This document shows, one piece after another, positions 43,897 through 53,980 of a stretch of 64,000 nt of DNA. Each line of letters starts with the position of its first letter. Position 1 is the first letter of the stretch. The translations under genes and the position numbers were made by a program. The notes below the pieces were generated by a model. That model searched no databases, was not told the origin of the DNA, and saw nothing but the letters and a program-made list of their open reading frames with translations. The DNA is from Leptospira selangorensis. GTDB lineage: Bacteria; Spirochaetota; Leptospiria; Leptospirales; Leptospiraceae. The stretch lies in the NCBI RefSeq assembly GCF_004769405.1, contig NZ_RQES01000016.1, positions 62,001 to 126,000 of the forward strand. The letters run 5' to 3'.

Positions 43897-46230
43897 ATGC
43901 AAGAGGGAGTCGGAAAAAATCAAATTTTAGAAGTTCCCCTGACGGACACTATGTCCGCATACTCTAGACAATTTCCGGAAGAAGGCGGAAATCTTTCCGA
44001 ATGGATGGACGAGATCCATACAAGAGGTATCCAAGAGGTAGTTTTTTGGGGAACTAAATCGGAAGCAAGCGGTTGGAAGAATAGCCAAGTATTCAAAGAC
44101 TTGGTGAAAAAACTCCAAGAGGATAAGATTCGTCTTTCTACGATGGACGGTGCAAAGTTCCGTTCTTCTCCTGACTCTGCGCGAAAATTAGATCGTTTTC
44201 TTAGATCTCATTTAGGTTCCGTACTTGTTTGTTATTCCGAAAACGAATCTAATGAATTCGTAAAATTGATGCAGGAGATCCTTTCCGGCAAAAAAGAAGA
44301 ACCTACCAAAGTATATACACCATATTCGCCTAATATAATATCTGAAAAACCTAAAAAAGAAAAACAAGAGCCTCCTAAAAATCATGGAGAAGATTTTAAA
44401 GCGTCTAGGATCACTATTCGAGTTAAACTTCTTGCAATCGTTTCTGCGATTGTAGTGGTAAGTATGGGTCTTGTGATCGGACTCGCAACAAGTCTTTTCC
44501 GGAATTATACAGTATCATTGATCCAAGAGTATAACCTGAGTTTGGCGAGATTAACCGGACTACAAGTAGGTCTTAGGATCAAAGAACTTTCTAATAAGTC
44601 ATCCGAGTTTTCGGATAAAAGAGATATTCGTCCTTCTAAAGGTTCCGATTCTAAAAAAACTTCTCCCCCTGCTTATATCTCCGGATTTTTTTCCACTCAT
44701 CCTAAAATTCTCGCTTGGGGAAAATACGAACAGGGAGAATCTGCACTTGTTTTTAATCCAAGGTTCATCCGAGATCTTAGGAAAGAAGAAGATGAGATCC
44801 GCGGTTTATGGTCTTCCATCCCCAAAGAGGAAAAGGAAAAATATTTCGCTTCCGAATTCGAATCCACTCGATTGGAAAATATTAGCTCTAAATTCGGATT
44901 CCCTACTGTACTTTTTATAGAAAAGGATAAATCCGGAAAAGGACATGGCTTCTTCTTAATTTCTCCTCAAGATCTTTGGGAAGCCGCCCGGTCCGCTTTA
45001 CAAACTGAATTATTTGCAATTTGGGTAGTAGACTCAAAAGGAAGATTAATCGCTCATACGGAAGAATCAGAAACGGTTTCTGCTAAAGATTATTCTAAAA
45101 ATCCTCTAGTCCAATTTTTATTAAGAAGTCCCGCAGACAACGGTTCTCAAACTTCTATCTTTGAAGGAAAAGAAACCCTAGGATCTTTCCAGCAATTAGA
45201 AGATGGAAACCTCGCAGTTGTGTCTTCCATTGAAGCGGACAAAGCTTTCGAAGCAGTTTATAGGATCAGAAGGCAGAATTTTTATATCCTGATCTCAGTC
45301 TTGAGTCTCGCATTCTTAGTGGTATTCCTATTCTCCAGAACTTTAACGGTTCCACTTATCAATCTATTGAGTGCCACAAGACAGATTGAAAGAGGGAATT
45401 ATAAAGTAGGGATCAAACCTGTAACCAGGGATGAGGTTGGAGTTCTAACAAACTCATTCCTTAAGATGGCTCATGGATTAGAAGAAAGAGAGAAGATCAA
45501 AGATACTTTCGGAAAATTCGTGAACAAGGAAATCGCAGAACGCGCACTTGCAGGAGATATGCCTTTAGGCGGCGTCACCAAAGATGTAACAGTATTCTTC
45601 TCTGATTTAAGAAACTTCACTGGGATGTCGGAAAAATTAAAACCGAGTGAGGTGGTTGATTTCCTAAATGCATACTTCACCGAAATGGTGGAATGTATTT
45701 ATCTCACAGAAGGCATTGTGGATAAGTTCATCGGAGACGCGATCATGGCTCACTGGGGCGCATTGTACACGGATGAGAATGATGCAAGGAATGCGATCAA
45801 CTCCGCACTTCTGATGAGAAGCGCCTTATTCGAATTCAATCGTATTGGGAATGAGATTGGAAGGCCTCTCGCAAGATTCGGATGTGGAATTAATACGGGA
45901 CCTGTGGTAGTAGGTCAGATCGGTTCCGAGAAAAAACTCGAGTTCACAGTTATTGGAGACGCAGTCAATCTTGCTTCTCGTATAGAATATTTAACGAAAG
46001 AATTCGGAACGGATATATTGGTTTCGGAAACATCTTATGAAAAAGTAAAAGATCATTATAAATTCGAAGAACTTCCTCCTGTTTGGATCCGAGGAAAAGA
46101 AAAACCGCAAAAACTTTATGCAGTATTAGGTTGGTTAGAAGATCCTGATTGCCCTAAAAATATACAAGAGCTACGCAAAGTTTGCGGAATACCTGAACCT
46201 GATTCTCCTTCTAAGGCTATAGCGGAATAA
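43897..46230 (+). CDS. HAMP-linked class III adenylate/guanylate cyclase
   Basis: A 777-residue membrane cyclase. An N-terminal cytosolic region (~1-165) precedes TM1 (~175-195), an extracytoplasmic sensor domain (~200-460), TM2 (~465-485), HAMP (~487-540) and a class III catalytic domain (~560-745). Metal-binding Asp residues (FFSDLRNFTG, DKFIGDAIMA), the adenine-specifying Lys (VDKFIGD) and Asp (VIGDAVNLASR), and the Asn/Arg transition-state pair are all present, so it should be active on ATP. The N-terminal region with EVVFWGTKSEASGW is unusual. It leads an operon with a FecR protein. Confidence 0.92.
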   Translation: MQEGVGKNQILEVPLTDTMSAYSRQFPEEGGNLSEWMDEIHTRGIQEVVFWGTKSEASGWKNSQVFKDLVKKLQEDKIRLSTMDGAKFRSSPDSARKLDRFLRSHLGSVLVCYSENESNEFVKLMQEILSGKKEEPTKVYTPYSPNIISEKPKKEKQEPPKNHGEDFKASRITIRVKLLAIVSAIVVVSMGLVIGLATSLFRNYTVSLIQEYNLSLARLTGLQVGLRIKELSNKSSEFSDKRDIRPSKGSDSKKTSPPAYISGFFSTHPKILAWGKYEQGESALVFNPRFIRDLRKEEDEIRGLWSSIPKEEKEKYFASEFESTRLENISSKFGFPTVLFIEKDKSGKGHGFFLISPQDLWEAARSALQTELFAIWVVDSKGRLIAHTEESETVSAKDYSKNPLVQFLLRSPADNGSQTSIFEGKETLGSFQQLEDGNLAVVSSIEADKAFEAVYRIRRQNFYILISVLSLAFLVVFLFSRTLTVPLINLLSATRQIERGNYKVGIKPVTRDEVGVLTNSFLKMAHGLEEREKIKDTFGKFVNKEIAERALAGDMPLGGVTKDVTVFFSDLRNFTGMSEKLKPSEVVDFLNAYFTEMVECIYLTEGIVDKFIGDAIMAHWGALYTDENDARNAINSALLMRSALFEFNRIGNEIGRPLARFGCGINTGPVVVGQIGSEKKLEFTVIGDAVNLASRIEYLTKEFGTDILVSETSYEKVKDHYKFEELPPVWIRGKEKPQKLYAVLGWLEDPDCPKNIQELRKVCGIPEPDSPSKAIAE

Positions 46231-46233
46231 GAT

Positions 46234-47745
46234 ATGGATTGGAGAATATACAAAAGAGAATGGCAGGTTGGTATAGGCTGCTTTATCGTACTCTTTCTAT
46301 CTTTGTATCTTCTATATTTCGAATCCAAATCAAACGGTGGAGTCGGAAAAGAGATCATGGGAACCGTCTCCTTCCGATACAAAACCGCACAAAGAAAATT
46401 TCCGGATAGAATGTTATGGGAAGATCTAGACCAAGGAATGCCTGTTTACGATAGGGATTCTATCCGAACGGACGAAGCATCTGAAGCAGTAGTATTTTTA
46501 AAATCAGGAACTCGGATAGAATTAGATCCTCAGTCCATGGTAGTTCTCCAGCTAAAAGAGAATAAAGAAAATTTGGATCTGAACGAAGGGAATATCCTAG
46601 TAGAGAGCGGAAAAAAAGTACTCTCTGTAATCGCAGGAACGGTAGGTTTAGAAGCTGAATTAGGTTCTAAATTCCAAGTTACCAAAAACGGAAGCGGCAC
46701 CAGAGTAGATGTAGAAAGAGGACAGGTAGAATGGTCCGAAGATGGAACAGTTAAACAAACACTAGGTGAAAAAGAAAGTTCTCTGAATGGGAATAAACTA
46801 GGCCAAAGTTGGAACCTAGTAAGTCCTGAAGATTCGCATCGATATTTCCCGGCAGAACTAGAGCAGACTGTCGAATTCCGTTGGGAAGGTGGAGAAGAAG
46901 GTATATTAGAAATTTCTCCTAGACGAGACTTCTCCGTTTATATTTCTAAACGGCCTTCCAAAGAACCTTATTATAAACAAAAATTTCCGGAAGGGATCTA
47001 CTTTTGGAGAATTAACTCCAAGGATGGAAAAAAAGTATCCGAAGTAAGAAAGTTCAGAGTTCTTCCTAATTTCCCCGTCGAATTACATTATCCTAAAAAA
47101 GATCTTTCTCAAGAAGATAGGACTGTCGCCTTCTCCTGGGCAAAACAAAAGATAGCAAGCGGCTATAAATTACAGATCTCTAACGATCCTAATTTTGGAA
47201 ATTTGTCCGAGACACAAGTATTCCGTACGAATTTTTCTCTTACACTGGATCCTGGAACTTATTATTGGAGAGTGCAGTCTTATACAAATCTTGCCGGAAC
47301 GGAAACATTCTCTGAAGTGCGTAAATTTTCCATCTCTCTTCCGGTGATCCAGGTTGCAGAAACTAAACAGGGCAATCTTGCGGTTCCAGAAACGCAGGCA
47401 AATTCCGAACTTTCCGTAGATTTTCCGAAAAACGGCACTTTGGTGGATATGACAGGCAAAGAAAGTATCTCTTTCCGCTGGAAATTTTCCGCCAAACAGA
47501 AACAAAGCGAATGGAAATTTCGTCTTTTTTATAAGAGAGGCTCAGGCGACGAGCTAATCTATGAAAAAAAGACAAAAGGTGACAGGTTGGTATTCAAAGA
47601 TTTGGAAAAACTGGATGTAGGAACATTTCGGTGGACCATAGAATCGGATACTGACCCTAACCTAAGATCAGAAGCGGATTTCAAAATATTACTTAGGGAA
47701 GAATTGGAAGCCCCGGAAACAAAATCCAGCGGCGCCCGCCCTTAA
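46234..47745 (+). CDS. FecR-domain protein with repeat Ig/FN3-like C-terminus
   Basis: A 503-residue protein with one N-terminal transmembrane segment (residues ~10-28), a FecR domain (about 35-180: VFLKSGTRIELDPQSMVVLQLKE then VIAGTVGLEAELGSKFQV) and three or more FN3/Ig-like modules in the C-terminal half, each with FRWxxG or YYWRVQS motifs. FecR domains in this setting are often envelope scaffolds rather than sigma-factor regulators. Only 3 bases separate it from the cyclase stop. Function is inference from domains. Confidence 0.78.
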   Translation: MDWRIYKREWQVGIGCFIVLFLSLYLLYFESKSNGGVGKEIMGTVSFRYKTAQRKFPDRMLWEDLDQGMPVYDRDSIRTDEASEAVVFLKSGTRIELDPQSMVVLQLKENKENLDLNEGNILVESGKKVLSVIAGTVGLEAELGSKFQVTKNGSGTRVDVERGQVEWSEDGTVKQTLGEKESSLNGNKLGQSWNLVSPEDSHRYFPAELEQTVEFRWEGGEEGILEISPRRDFSVYISKRPSKEPYYKQKFPEGIYFWRINSKDGKKVSEVRKFRVLPNFPVELHYPKKDLSQEDRTVAFSWAKQKIASGYKLQISNDPNFGNLSETQVFRTNFSLTLDPGTYYWRVQSYTNLAGTETFSEVRKFSISLPVIQVAETKQGNLAVPETQANSELSVDFPKNGTLVDMTGKESISFRWKFSAKQKQSEWKFRLFYKRGSGDELIYEKKTKGDRLVFKDLEKLDVGTFRWTIESDTDPNLRSEADFKILLREELEAPETKSSGARP

Positions 47746-47754
47746 GGAGAAGGC

Positions 47755-48582
47755 ATGTTCTTGTTCCGCGGAAAAACTTTCGCTATTGTATTTCAGTTTA
47801 TTCTAATATTCTTTTCCGTATTCTCGGGAGTTTTTGCCGAGAAAAAAAGTTTCGTATATTATATAGAATGGAAAGAAGTAAAAGGAAGCCGCGGTTATGT
47901 GGTGGAAGTCCGAAAAACGGAACCTCCTCAAGAATTATTTTTAGAAAAAAAAGTCTCCGAGAACGAGATCGAATTTTCTCTAGAAGCAGGAACTTATGAA
48001 TATAGGATCGCCGCGCTAAACAGATTCGGAAAACCTTCTTCTTATACTCCTTGGACAAATTTTAAAGTAGAACAGGACCGTCCTAAGGCGGTTGCCTTAG
48101 CTGAAAAAGAAGAGGCAAGTAAAGGGATTAAAACTTCTAAGTTTGTTTGGATCCCAGGAACTGGATATTATTCAAAAGGTGAACGTTGGAAGTCCTACAG
48201 TATCTGGGCCTGGTTCGGAGTACTTGCTTATCTAGGAAATTCTGAAAGAGAGTCGGGGAATATTCTCGCCTCAAAACCGTTAAACGATCCGATGAATATT
48301 GCGGTCTTAAGTTTAAATCTACCTTCTTCATTAACTCTTTATCTTTGGCAGGCAAGGGAAAATGATAAGAAAGAATATGAAATGCATCAGAATAACCAGG
48401 TTCTTATCGGAGGAATTGCTATTTTAAGTATCGGGCTTTCTCTTTGGTTGGAAAATAAACTCCCACAAGGAGATACTGTTCAGTTCAAGGTGAGTCCTGA
48501 TAGAAGCGGAAATCTAAATACTTTTGCAAATACCGGATTTTCTCAGAATAGATGGGAAGTCCAATATACAAGGAGCTTCTAA
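47755..48582 (+). CDS. Exported FN3-like protein of unknown function
   Basis: A 275-residue protein with a signal peptide (about residues 1-29, ending SGVFAE). Residues ~35-105 read as one FN3-like module (YYIEWKEVKGSRGYVVEVRKTEPPQ and AGTYEYRIAALNRFGKPSSYTPW), then a linker and a region with two or three hydrophobic stretches (~140-240), ending in strand-like sequence. The ribosome binding site AAGGAGAAGG is strong. Its module matches those of the FecR protein before it, suggesting a shared surface assembly. Confidence 0.6.
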   Translation: MFLFRGKTFAIVFQFILIFFSVFSGVFAEKKSFVYYIEWKEVKGSRGYVVEVRKTEPPQELFLEKKVSENEIEFSLEAGTYEYRIAALNRFGKPSSYTPWTNFKVEQDRPKAVALAEKEEASKGIKTSKFVWIPGTGYYSKGERWKSYSIWAWFGVLAYLGNSERESGNILASKPLNDPMNIAVLSLNLPSSLTLYLWQARENDKKEYEMHQNNQVLIGGIAILSIGLSLWLENKLPQGDTVQFKVSPDRSGNLNTFANTGFSQNRWEVQYTRSF

Positions 48583-48585
48583 TCT

Positions 48586-49191
48586 ATGGCTCTTCGAATT
48601 TATTCTTTGGTCCTTCTTCTTTCCGGGCTTTTTAGCGCTGCTTGTTCCAAACCGTTCCCTGGTGGTGATGAACTTATTCTTTTAGGGCTCCTAGGAAAAA
48701 CACATTATCTGTTTGTTACTACTTCTACCAATAACGGCGCTTTAGGAGGAGTTTCAGGCGCGGATTTGATTTGCCAAAATGCAAAAACTGCAGAGGTTCC
48801 TAGTTTGCCTGGTTCCTCTTTGGAATATGTGGCGTTAATCGCTTCTTCTACTCGAGTTCCGGGAGGGGCAGGCTGGCCTTTATTTGCTAATACGAATTAT
48901 TATGCGATGAATCCGGGCCAGGCCTTAATCTTTCATACGAATGGTTCCGGGATTCCAGTGGACCCTATGGATAGTGGGACAGGAATTCCCGGATCTGGAA
49001 ACTATTGGACGGGTATCAGTTCAAGTTTCGGAGTTAGTACTGATACTTGTCTAAACTGGGGAAGCTCTTCTCCGTCAGATTTTGGAGAAGAGGGTGCTCC
49101 GGGGAATCCAAGCGCGTACCCCGGTGGATTTACTCAAAGCTTCTCAGATGATTGCAGTCAGCTTAAAAGATTACTCTGCGTTAGAAATTAA
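48586..49191 (+). CDS. DUF1554 family lipoprotein
   Basis: A 201-residue precursor with a lipoprotein signal (LVLLLSGLFSAAC). The body has the DUF1554 pattern seen in Leptospira surface proteins: KTHYLFVTTSTNNGALGG, GADLICQNAK, a central ALIASSTRV, YWTGISSSFG, CLNWGSSS and DDCSQLKRLLCV. This is a C-type-lectin-like layout; LenA-type proteins of the family bind host extracellular matrix, but binding cannot be inferred here. It ends the cyclase operon and overlaps the convergent response regulator stop by four bases. Confidence 0.82.
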   Translation: MALRIYSLVLLLSGLFSAACSKPFPGGDELILLGLLGKTHYLFVTTSTNNGALGGVSGADLICQNAKTAEVPSLPGSSLEYVALIASSTRVPGGAGWPLFANTNYYAMNPGQALIFHTNGSGIPVDPMDSGTGIPGSGNYWTGISSSFGVSTDTCLNWGSSSPSDFGEEGAPGNPSAYPGGFTQSFSDDCSQLKRLLCVRN

Positions 49192-49862
49192 CTCTCAACG
49201 ATACCGGCACGGATCGCATAGACTACCAGGTCTGCCACCTTGTGTAAGTCCAACTTTTTCATGATATTAGCTCTATGCACCTTTACGGTTGCAGGTGAGA
49301 TATGAAGAAGTTTTCCGATCTTCTCGTTAGAGTTCCCCTCGGAGATCAATTTTAAGATCTGTCTTTCTCTGTCGGAAAGTACTGAGAATACGGAAGGACC
49401 TTCTTCCTGAAGTTCTCCCGTCTTTTTCTTTCCGATTCCGGAAAGAACTCTGGTTGCGATCCTTGGGCTTAGATAAGTTTCTTTTCTGCGGACTGCATCG
49501 ATTGCTCTAAGTAGATCCTCGCCAGCGTCATCTTTTAGAACGTAACCATTGATCCCAAGATCCACCAGTTTTTGGATATACTCTTCGTTATCATGTCTGG
49601 ATAGAATGATCACCTGAACTTTAGGATAATATCTTTTAACTCCCTTGACTAGGTCGATGCCGCTGACTCCAGGCATGGAGATATCAGTGATTAGAATATC
49701 GGGCTCTAATTTGCCGATCTCGTCTAGCGCCTGTTCGGCGTTCCCGTTTTCGCCGATGATTTCCAGATCGTTTTGTCCGGAAATGATCAGTCTAAGACCT
49801 TCTCTTAAGATTGCGTGGTCGTCTACAAGATAGAGTTTGCAAACGGAGGGTTGGGCGTTCAT
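49188..49862 (-). CDS. NarL/FixJ family response regulator
   Basis: A 224-residue regulator. The receiver domain has acidic residues at LYLVDDHA, the phospho-Asp in DILITDISMPGVSG, and Lys in YVLKDDAGE; the C-terminal LuxR-type helix-turn-helix (SDRERQILKLISEGNSNEKIGKLLHISPATVKVHRANI) is complete. It overlaps the kinase gene upstream by four bases (ATGA), which marks it as its partner. AAGGAGAAAGT precedes the ATG. Confidence 0.95.
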   Translation of the reverse strand: MNAQPSVCKLYLVDDHAILREGLRLIISGQNDLEIIGENGNAEQALDEIGKLEPDILITDISMPGVSGIDLVKGVKRYYPKVQVIILSRHDNEEYIQKLVDLGINGYVLKDDAGEDLLRAIDAVRRKETYLSPRIATRVLSGIGKKKTGELQEEGPSVFSVLSDRERQILKLISEGNSNEKIGKLLHISPATVKVHRANIMKKLDLHKVADLVVYAIRAGIVES

Positions 49863-50908
49863 ACTTTCTCCTTGGAACGTTTTTTTAACGGGATCCTAAG
49901 CACATATTGAGTACCTTTATTAGGTTCCGTTTCTAAAAAAAGAGTACCGTTCAGGTCCTCGGTTCTTCTCCGAATATTTTCCAATCCGTATCCGGTAGAT
50001 TTTATTCTGGCTTCTTTTTCTTTAAATCCTTTTCCGTTATCTTTTGCAGAAACTACTAGAGTATCTTTTTCCGAAAAGATCTTTAACTCCACTTTATTTG
50101 CTTGGGAATGTTTCAGAATGTTTGCACAAATTTCCTGTAATATTCTGAAAACTTGGTTCTGTATTTCCTGAGGAATTTTTTCGGGAACTCTAAACTCGGA
50201 TTTCACTTTAATTTTTTGTATCGGAAAAATTTGGTTCGCTAAGGAGCTTAAAGCGGCTTCCAGCCCAAGTTCTTTTAAGGAAGAAGGTTGCAAATTTGTG
50301 TAAATTTCGCGGAGTTCTTGGCTAGCTCGATCGATAAGTCCAAGGCCTGAGCCGAAAGATTCAGGATGTTCCTTCTCCGATTTTTGATAAGCTTGAAAAT
50401 GTAATTTTGCTGCTAGTATAAGTTGCCCGACTCCATCATGAAGTTCTCTTGCGAGTCTGGATCTTTCTTCTTCTTGGGAGGCGAGTACTTGTGTGTGAAG
50501 AGTCGCGATCTTCTTCTCTAACTTTTTGTTCTCTGTGATATCTTTTAAGATCATCCCCAGGCTATCTTTGAATTTAAAGATGGAATATCCGTAAGACTTT
50601 TTTCCTTTTTTGAATTCCTGGTTTTGTAATTTTGTTTTAAGAGCCTTGTGAAGGTTTTCTCTTAGGTTTGCTTCTTCCTTTGAATCTAATTTTAATAGAT
50701 TGAATAGGTTTTTACCTGCCGGGCTTGCAAATCTCAGCCTGAATTCCTTTTTAAAAGATGCGTTTGCAAATCGAACCGTATTGTTTTCGTCCAAGGCAAC
50801 GATAGGGGAGATCTCCTCTACCAAGGATAGGAATTTAGAGGCCTGCTCCTTACCGGAGTATGAGCCTGATTGTTTGGTATCTTTTCGTTTGAGGAGTCCT
50901 GAAGCCAC
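49859..50908 (-). CDS. NarL-type sensor histidine kinase with PAS domain, GTG start
   Basis: A 349-residue soluble kinase. Residues ~25-125 form a PAS-like sensor (VALDENNTVRFANASF), followed by a coiled coil, the HisKA_3 box with phospho-His (RLARELHDGVGQLILAAKLH, ~155-173) and the ATPase domain with N-box (QEICANILKHSQA), G1 (DNGKGFKEK) and G2 (STGYGLENIRRR). No transmembrane segment is present, so it senses a cytosolic signal. The start is GTG with no strong ribosome binding site; the response regulator overlaps its stop. Confidence 0.93.
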   Translation of the reverse strand: MASGLLKRKDTKQSGSYSGKEQASKFLSLVEEISPIVALDENNTVRFANASFKKEFRLRFASPAGKNLFNLLKLDSKEEANLRENLHKALKTKLQNQEFKKGKKSYGYSIFKFKDSLGMILKDITENKKLEKKIATLHTQVLASQEEERSRLARELHDGVGQLILAAKLHFQAYQKSEKEHPESFGSGLGLIDRASQELREIYTNLQPSSLKELGLEAALSSLANQIFPIQKIKVKSEFRVPEKIPQEIQNQVFRILQEICANILKHSQANKVELKIFSEKDTLVVSAKDNGKGFKEKEARIKSTGYGLENIRRRTEDLNGTLFLETEPNKGTQYVLRIPLKKRSKEKV

Positions 50909-50948
50909 TTAAAGTTCAGGATATAGTCCGGCTTATGGCTCGAAAAGG

Positions 50949-50985
50949 AAAAAAACCCCTCCCCTCGGCCGAATGAGGGAAGGGG
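50949..50985 (-). terminator. Intrinsic terminator of the LruC-domain gene
   Basis: On the minus strand, CCCCTTCCCTC pairs with GAGGGGAGGGG (11 bp, one G-U) around an 8-base loop, followed by seven T. It lies about 30 bases after the stop of the minus-strand lipoprotein gene. Confidence 0.88.
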
Positions 50986-51017
50986 GAGGTTGCTTTTACT
51001 CTTTCAGGAGTCCCAAA

Positions 51018-52310
51018 TTAGGGCGTAGCCGGAAACACTTCCGAAGTATTCGGAGTTCGGAACCAATCCGTATTGGTGGTTCCAAGAGATTCATACCAAG
51101 TTTTGAAAGTAGGATAGGAGTTACGTATGTCAGTAGCTTCGTAAGGCCATTGGAAGTTTCCAGGTACAAGAAGTACCCAAGGGAAACCGGTGGAATCTCT
51201 ATAGATATCCTTACCTTCCGCATCGAAATACTTACCTGCAGCATGTATATCCTTACCGGTATTGAGCACTCGTATGAACGTATCATAAGGAGCAGGCCCT
51301 AATGCCAGTTTGGAAATCGGAGCTGAAAGGATTACTTCCAGTTTCGCTGTTTTACCTTTTACGAAAGCAGTATCCGTTTTAGATGCGTTCGATTTGGAAA
51401 TAGTAGTAGAACTATTCCCTAAAATTTCCAAATCAGAGATCGATGTAGGAGTTCCACTTAAGTTTTCTTCCAAGGTGGTTCCGTCGGCTGCGTAGCGTAG
51501 AAGTGAATAACTTGCTACACTTGCCCCAGGCAATCCGAAACGGAGAGTGTGATTGTAACCGGCCCCCTTAGCGACATGAGTGAAATAACCTCTCACTCTT
51601 ACAACTTCTCCGGCTTTGTTCAGGTCTTCTTCGAAATAAGAACGGATCACATAGTCGTTGAAGTCCGCATCTCCCTGTTTAGGAAATAAATCTTCATACG
51701 ATGTTGTGTAATAATCTTCAGCAGGAACTCGGATCGAACTCGCTCTCGATGGATCATTCGGGAATACATCTTCGAAATCTTGTACACCGTCTCCATCCGT
51801 ATCGATGATCTGTTGTACTGTAGCAGTAAATCCTATGGAGATCCTACGATCGACTTTACTTACTGTTACGATAGAAATATCCGCTTCGTAAAATTTACCG
51901 TAAGCCTCTACCGAGAGATGGACCGTTTTAGTATCACCATCAATTGTAAAACTACCGGTAACTTCTCCGCTTTGATTTGTGTAAGCTTTAAAAACGGATT
52001 TATTACTAGCGGCGCCTGGTACGGCAGAAGGTACAGTAACTTGCACCATAGAACCGTTCACCGGAGCAACAGGATCTATTACTTGAACGTTTACAGTGAT
52101 TGTGCGCGTAGTATCGAATACAAAATCAACAGGAGCGGTCTCGTCATTGATATCGATTCCGAAATCAGTAGGACCGGAAGGAGCCTGCACCGCAGTGGAC
52201 CCTGCTACAAGACTCATCAACCAAGCGTAGTTCGGATCGTTGGAAGAAGCGCAGGACGAGAAAAAGATACTGAGAGAGGCTAAAAAGCAGGTTAGGATTT
52301 TTTTTGTCAT
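51018..52310 (-). CDS. LruC-domain lipoprotein
   Basis: A 430-residue precursor with a lipoprotein signal (LTCFLASLSIFFSSC). After an Ig-like region comes DTDGDGVQDFEDVFPNDPSRA, a calcium-loop motif, then the LruC/DUF4842 domain with YEDLFPKQGDADFNDYVIRSYF and, near the end, FQWPYEATDIRNSYPTFKTW. The family takes its name from the leptospiral protein LruC linked to uveitis, but whether this gene is the lruC orthologue is not established. The start at 52310 is used; an ATG at 52367 would add 19 charged residues ahead of the signal. Confidence 0.85.
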   Translation of the reverse strand: MTKKILTCFLASLSIFFSSCASSNDPNYAWLMSLVAGSTAVQAPSGPTDFGIDINDETAPVDFVFDTTRTITVNVQVIDPVAPVNGSMVQVTVPSAVPGAASNKSVFKAYTNQSGEVTGSFTIDGDTKTVHLSVEAYGKFYEADISIVTVSKVDRRISIGFTATVQQIIDTDGDGVQDFEDVFPNDPSRASSIRVPAEDYYTTSYEDLFPKQGDADFNDYVIRSYFEEDLNKAGEVVRVRGYFTHVAKGAGYNHTLRFGLPGASVASYSLLRYAADGTTLEENLSGTPTSISDLEILGNSSTTISKSNASKTDTAFVKGKTAKLEVILSAPISKLALGPAPYDTFIRVLNTGKDIHAAGKYFDAEGKDIYRDSTGFPWVLLVPGNFQWPYEATDIRNSYPTFKTWYESLGTTNTDWFRTPNTSEVFPATP

Positions 52311-52456
52311 ATATGCACCCGTACGGATGTCATGATTATGCCGATATCCCCTCAATAAGCAATACACCCGAAGGTTTAGATTACTAGAACCTTCGGCTAA
52401 TACTATTTTTGATACTTTGTTCGAAAGAAATCTCTAATTGCCGGAGTACCGGCGAA

Positions 52457-53980
52457 TTAAAGTGTAGCTTGGAAACTTTCTAAAGCTTTGGTCCGGAAAG
52501 AATGGAAGTCTCCGGAAGAGAAAAATTTACAATGTTTCAGTACTTCGTCGGGGATCTCGGAGAACTTAGCTTCTTCGTTATTGATCTTGATCATCATATC
52601 TCCTAAATAAATAGGGAAGATGATCTCCTTATATTGTTCATCCGCTAATTGAGGTCTATGATGGTATTCCATAGTTTTGGAATATAACTCAGGGAAATTC
52701 CATTTTTCTGCGATTAGCGCACCGATCTTAGTATGAGTAATACCGAATGCGGCTTCTTCCATAGAAAGAGAAGAAGCGATTTCTTTGGATGCAGAATAAT
52801 TCTGGATCTTGCCCATACGCTCTTGTTCTAAGGATAGAAGAATAATCTCTCCGATATCATGTAGGAGTGCCGCCGACATCAGGTTACTCATTGCATCCTT
52901 TGGCATTCCTAATTTTTGAGCGATCAATTTGCAGTAGTACGCGCATTGATTGGATTTTTCCCAGATCGTTAAGAATGCAGGGAATTTGTTCTCTAAGATC
53001 TGTTTAGTTCCGAGAGAATATAATAAAACCTGTAACTCTTTCAAACCGATGAGCTGGATCGCTCTATCCAAAGATTCTACTTTGTTTCCTCTACGGAAAG
53101 CTGCCGAGTTGGATAATTTCAGAATGTTTGCAGCAAGAGCCACGTCCTTCTTCACCATCTCAGCGATCTGACCGATACTTGAATTCGGTTTGTCGATAGC
53201 AGTTTGGATATCTTGGATCGCTTTAGGGAATGTAGGAAGCTGGTCTACTTCCTTGATGATCTCTTCCGCTTTTTGGATCTGAACATTCTCTTTTTGGATA
53301 CGAATCGGAATATCGATGATAACTGAGGTATTATTGCCTTGGCTTTCCACTTTATAGGAACTTGCACCTAGACCGTCGTTTTTTAACATCATAAGGGTCA
53401 TTATGAGTCCGAGACCTGCGCCTTCTGTTTCGTCACCTTTTTCCAGAAAAGCTTCCGCAAGATCGTTATATGTTTTTGCCTTTTCGATCCTTTCGTTGAT
53501 ACGATCCACTTCTTCCGGGCTGAGTTTTACATTATTCATCACACGGATACGGATGGCGTCTTTATTGTGAATAAAAGAAACTAGGACAACATAGTTGTTT
53601 TTAAAGAGAAGATCTTCATACTTCTCCTTATTATCCAAATAAGTTTGTTTAAAACCTGTGATCTTGCTACGATACACACTCGGATTTTGGATATCCGCCT
53701 GAAGTTCTCTAAAATAGATCCTTTTAATATTTGCTTTGATCGTGTTAGTTATGGTTTCTTTCATCGCCGCGAGAACGGAATCCCTGACGAATATGATATC
53801 TAAATGTAAAAGATAACGATCCAATGTTTTAGAGAGAATACTATCCACACTCTCGGTAAGATTGAAAAATTTAAAATGGAACGGGATGTTTTCCGAAATA
53901 GGATGATTCAGGTCCTTCAGATTACTGAATATACCTTGGTCTTTGTGATGGAAAAGTTCTAGGGTTTTCCCTTGGCTCAT
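52457..53980 (-). CDS. HDOD-domain protein with N-terminal GHKL ATPase-like domain
   Basis: A 507-residue soluble protein. Residues ~40-230 resemble a GHKL ATPase: an N-box like [10 protein letters not shown] (Glu75, Asn79), and a G2-like GAGLGL (187-192) before a final strand VIIDIPIRI; a G1-like box is weak. Residues ~245-460 form an HDOD domain ([11 protein letters not shown] start and [15 protein letters not shown]). HDOD proteins often act in regulatory cascades or cyclic di-nucleotide signalling without enzyme activity. No kinase histidine is seen. Partner and output are unknown. Confidence 0.82.
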   Translation of the reverse strand: MSQGKTLELFHHKDQGIFSNLKDLNHPISENIPFHFKFFNLTESVDSILSKTLDRYLLHLDIIFVRDSVLAAMKETITNTIKANIKRIYFRELQADIQNPSVYRSKITGFKQTYLDNKEKYEDLLFKNNYVVLVSFIHNKDAIRIRVMNNVKLSPEEVDRINERIEKAKTYNDLAEAFLEKGDETEGAGLGLIMTLMMLKNDGLGASSYKVESQGNNTSVIIDIPIRIQKENVQIQKAEEIIKEVDQLPTFPKAIQDIQTAIDKPNSSIGQIAEMVKKDVALAANILKLSNSAAFRRGNKVESLDRAIQLIGLKELQVLLYSLGTKQILENKFPAFLTIWEKSNQCAYYCKLIAQKLGMPKDAMSNLMSAALLHDIGEIILLSLEQERMGKIQNYSASKEIASSLSMEEAAFGITHTKIGALIAEKWNFPELYSKTMEYHHRPQLADEQYKEIIFPIYLGDMMIKINNEEAKFSEIPDEVLKHCKFFSSGDFHSFRTKALESFQATL

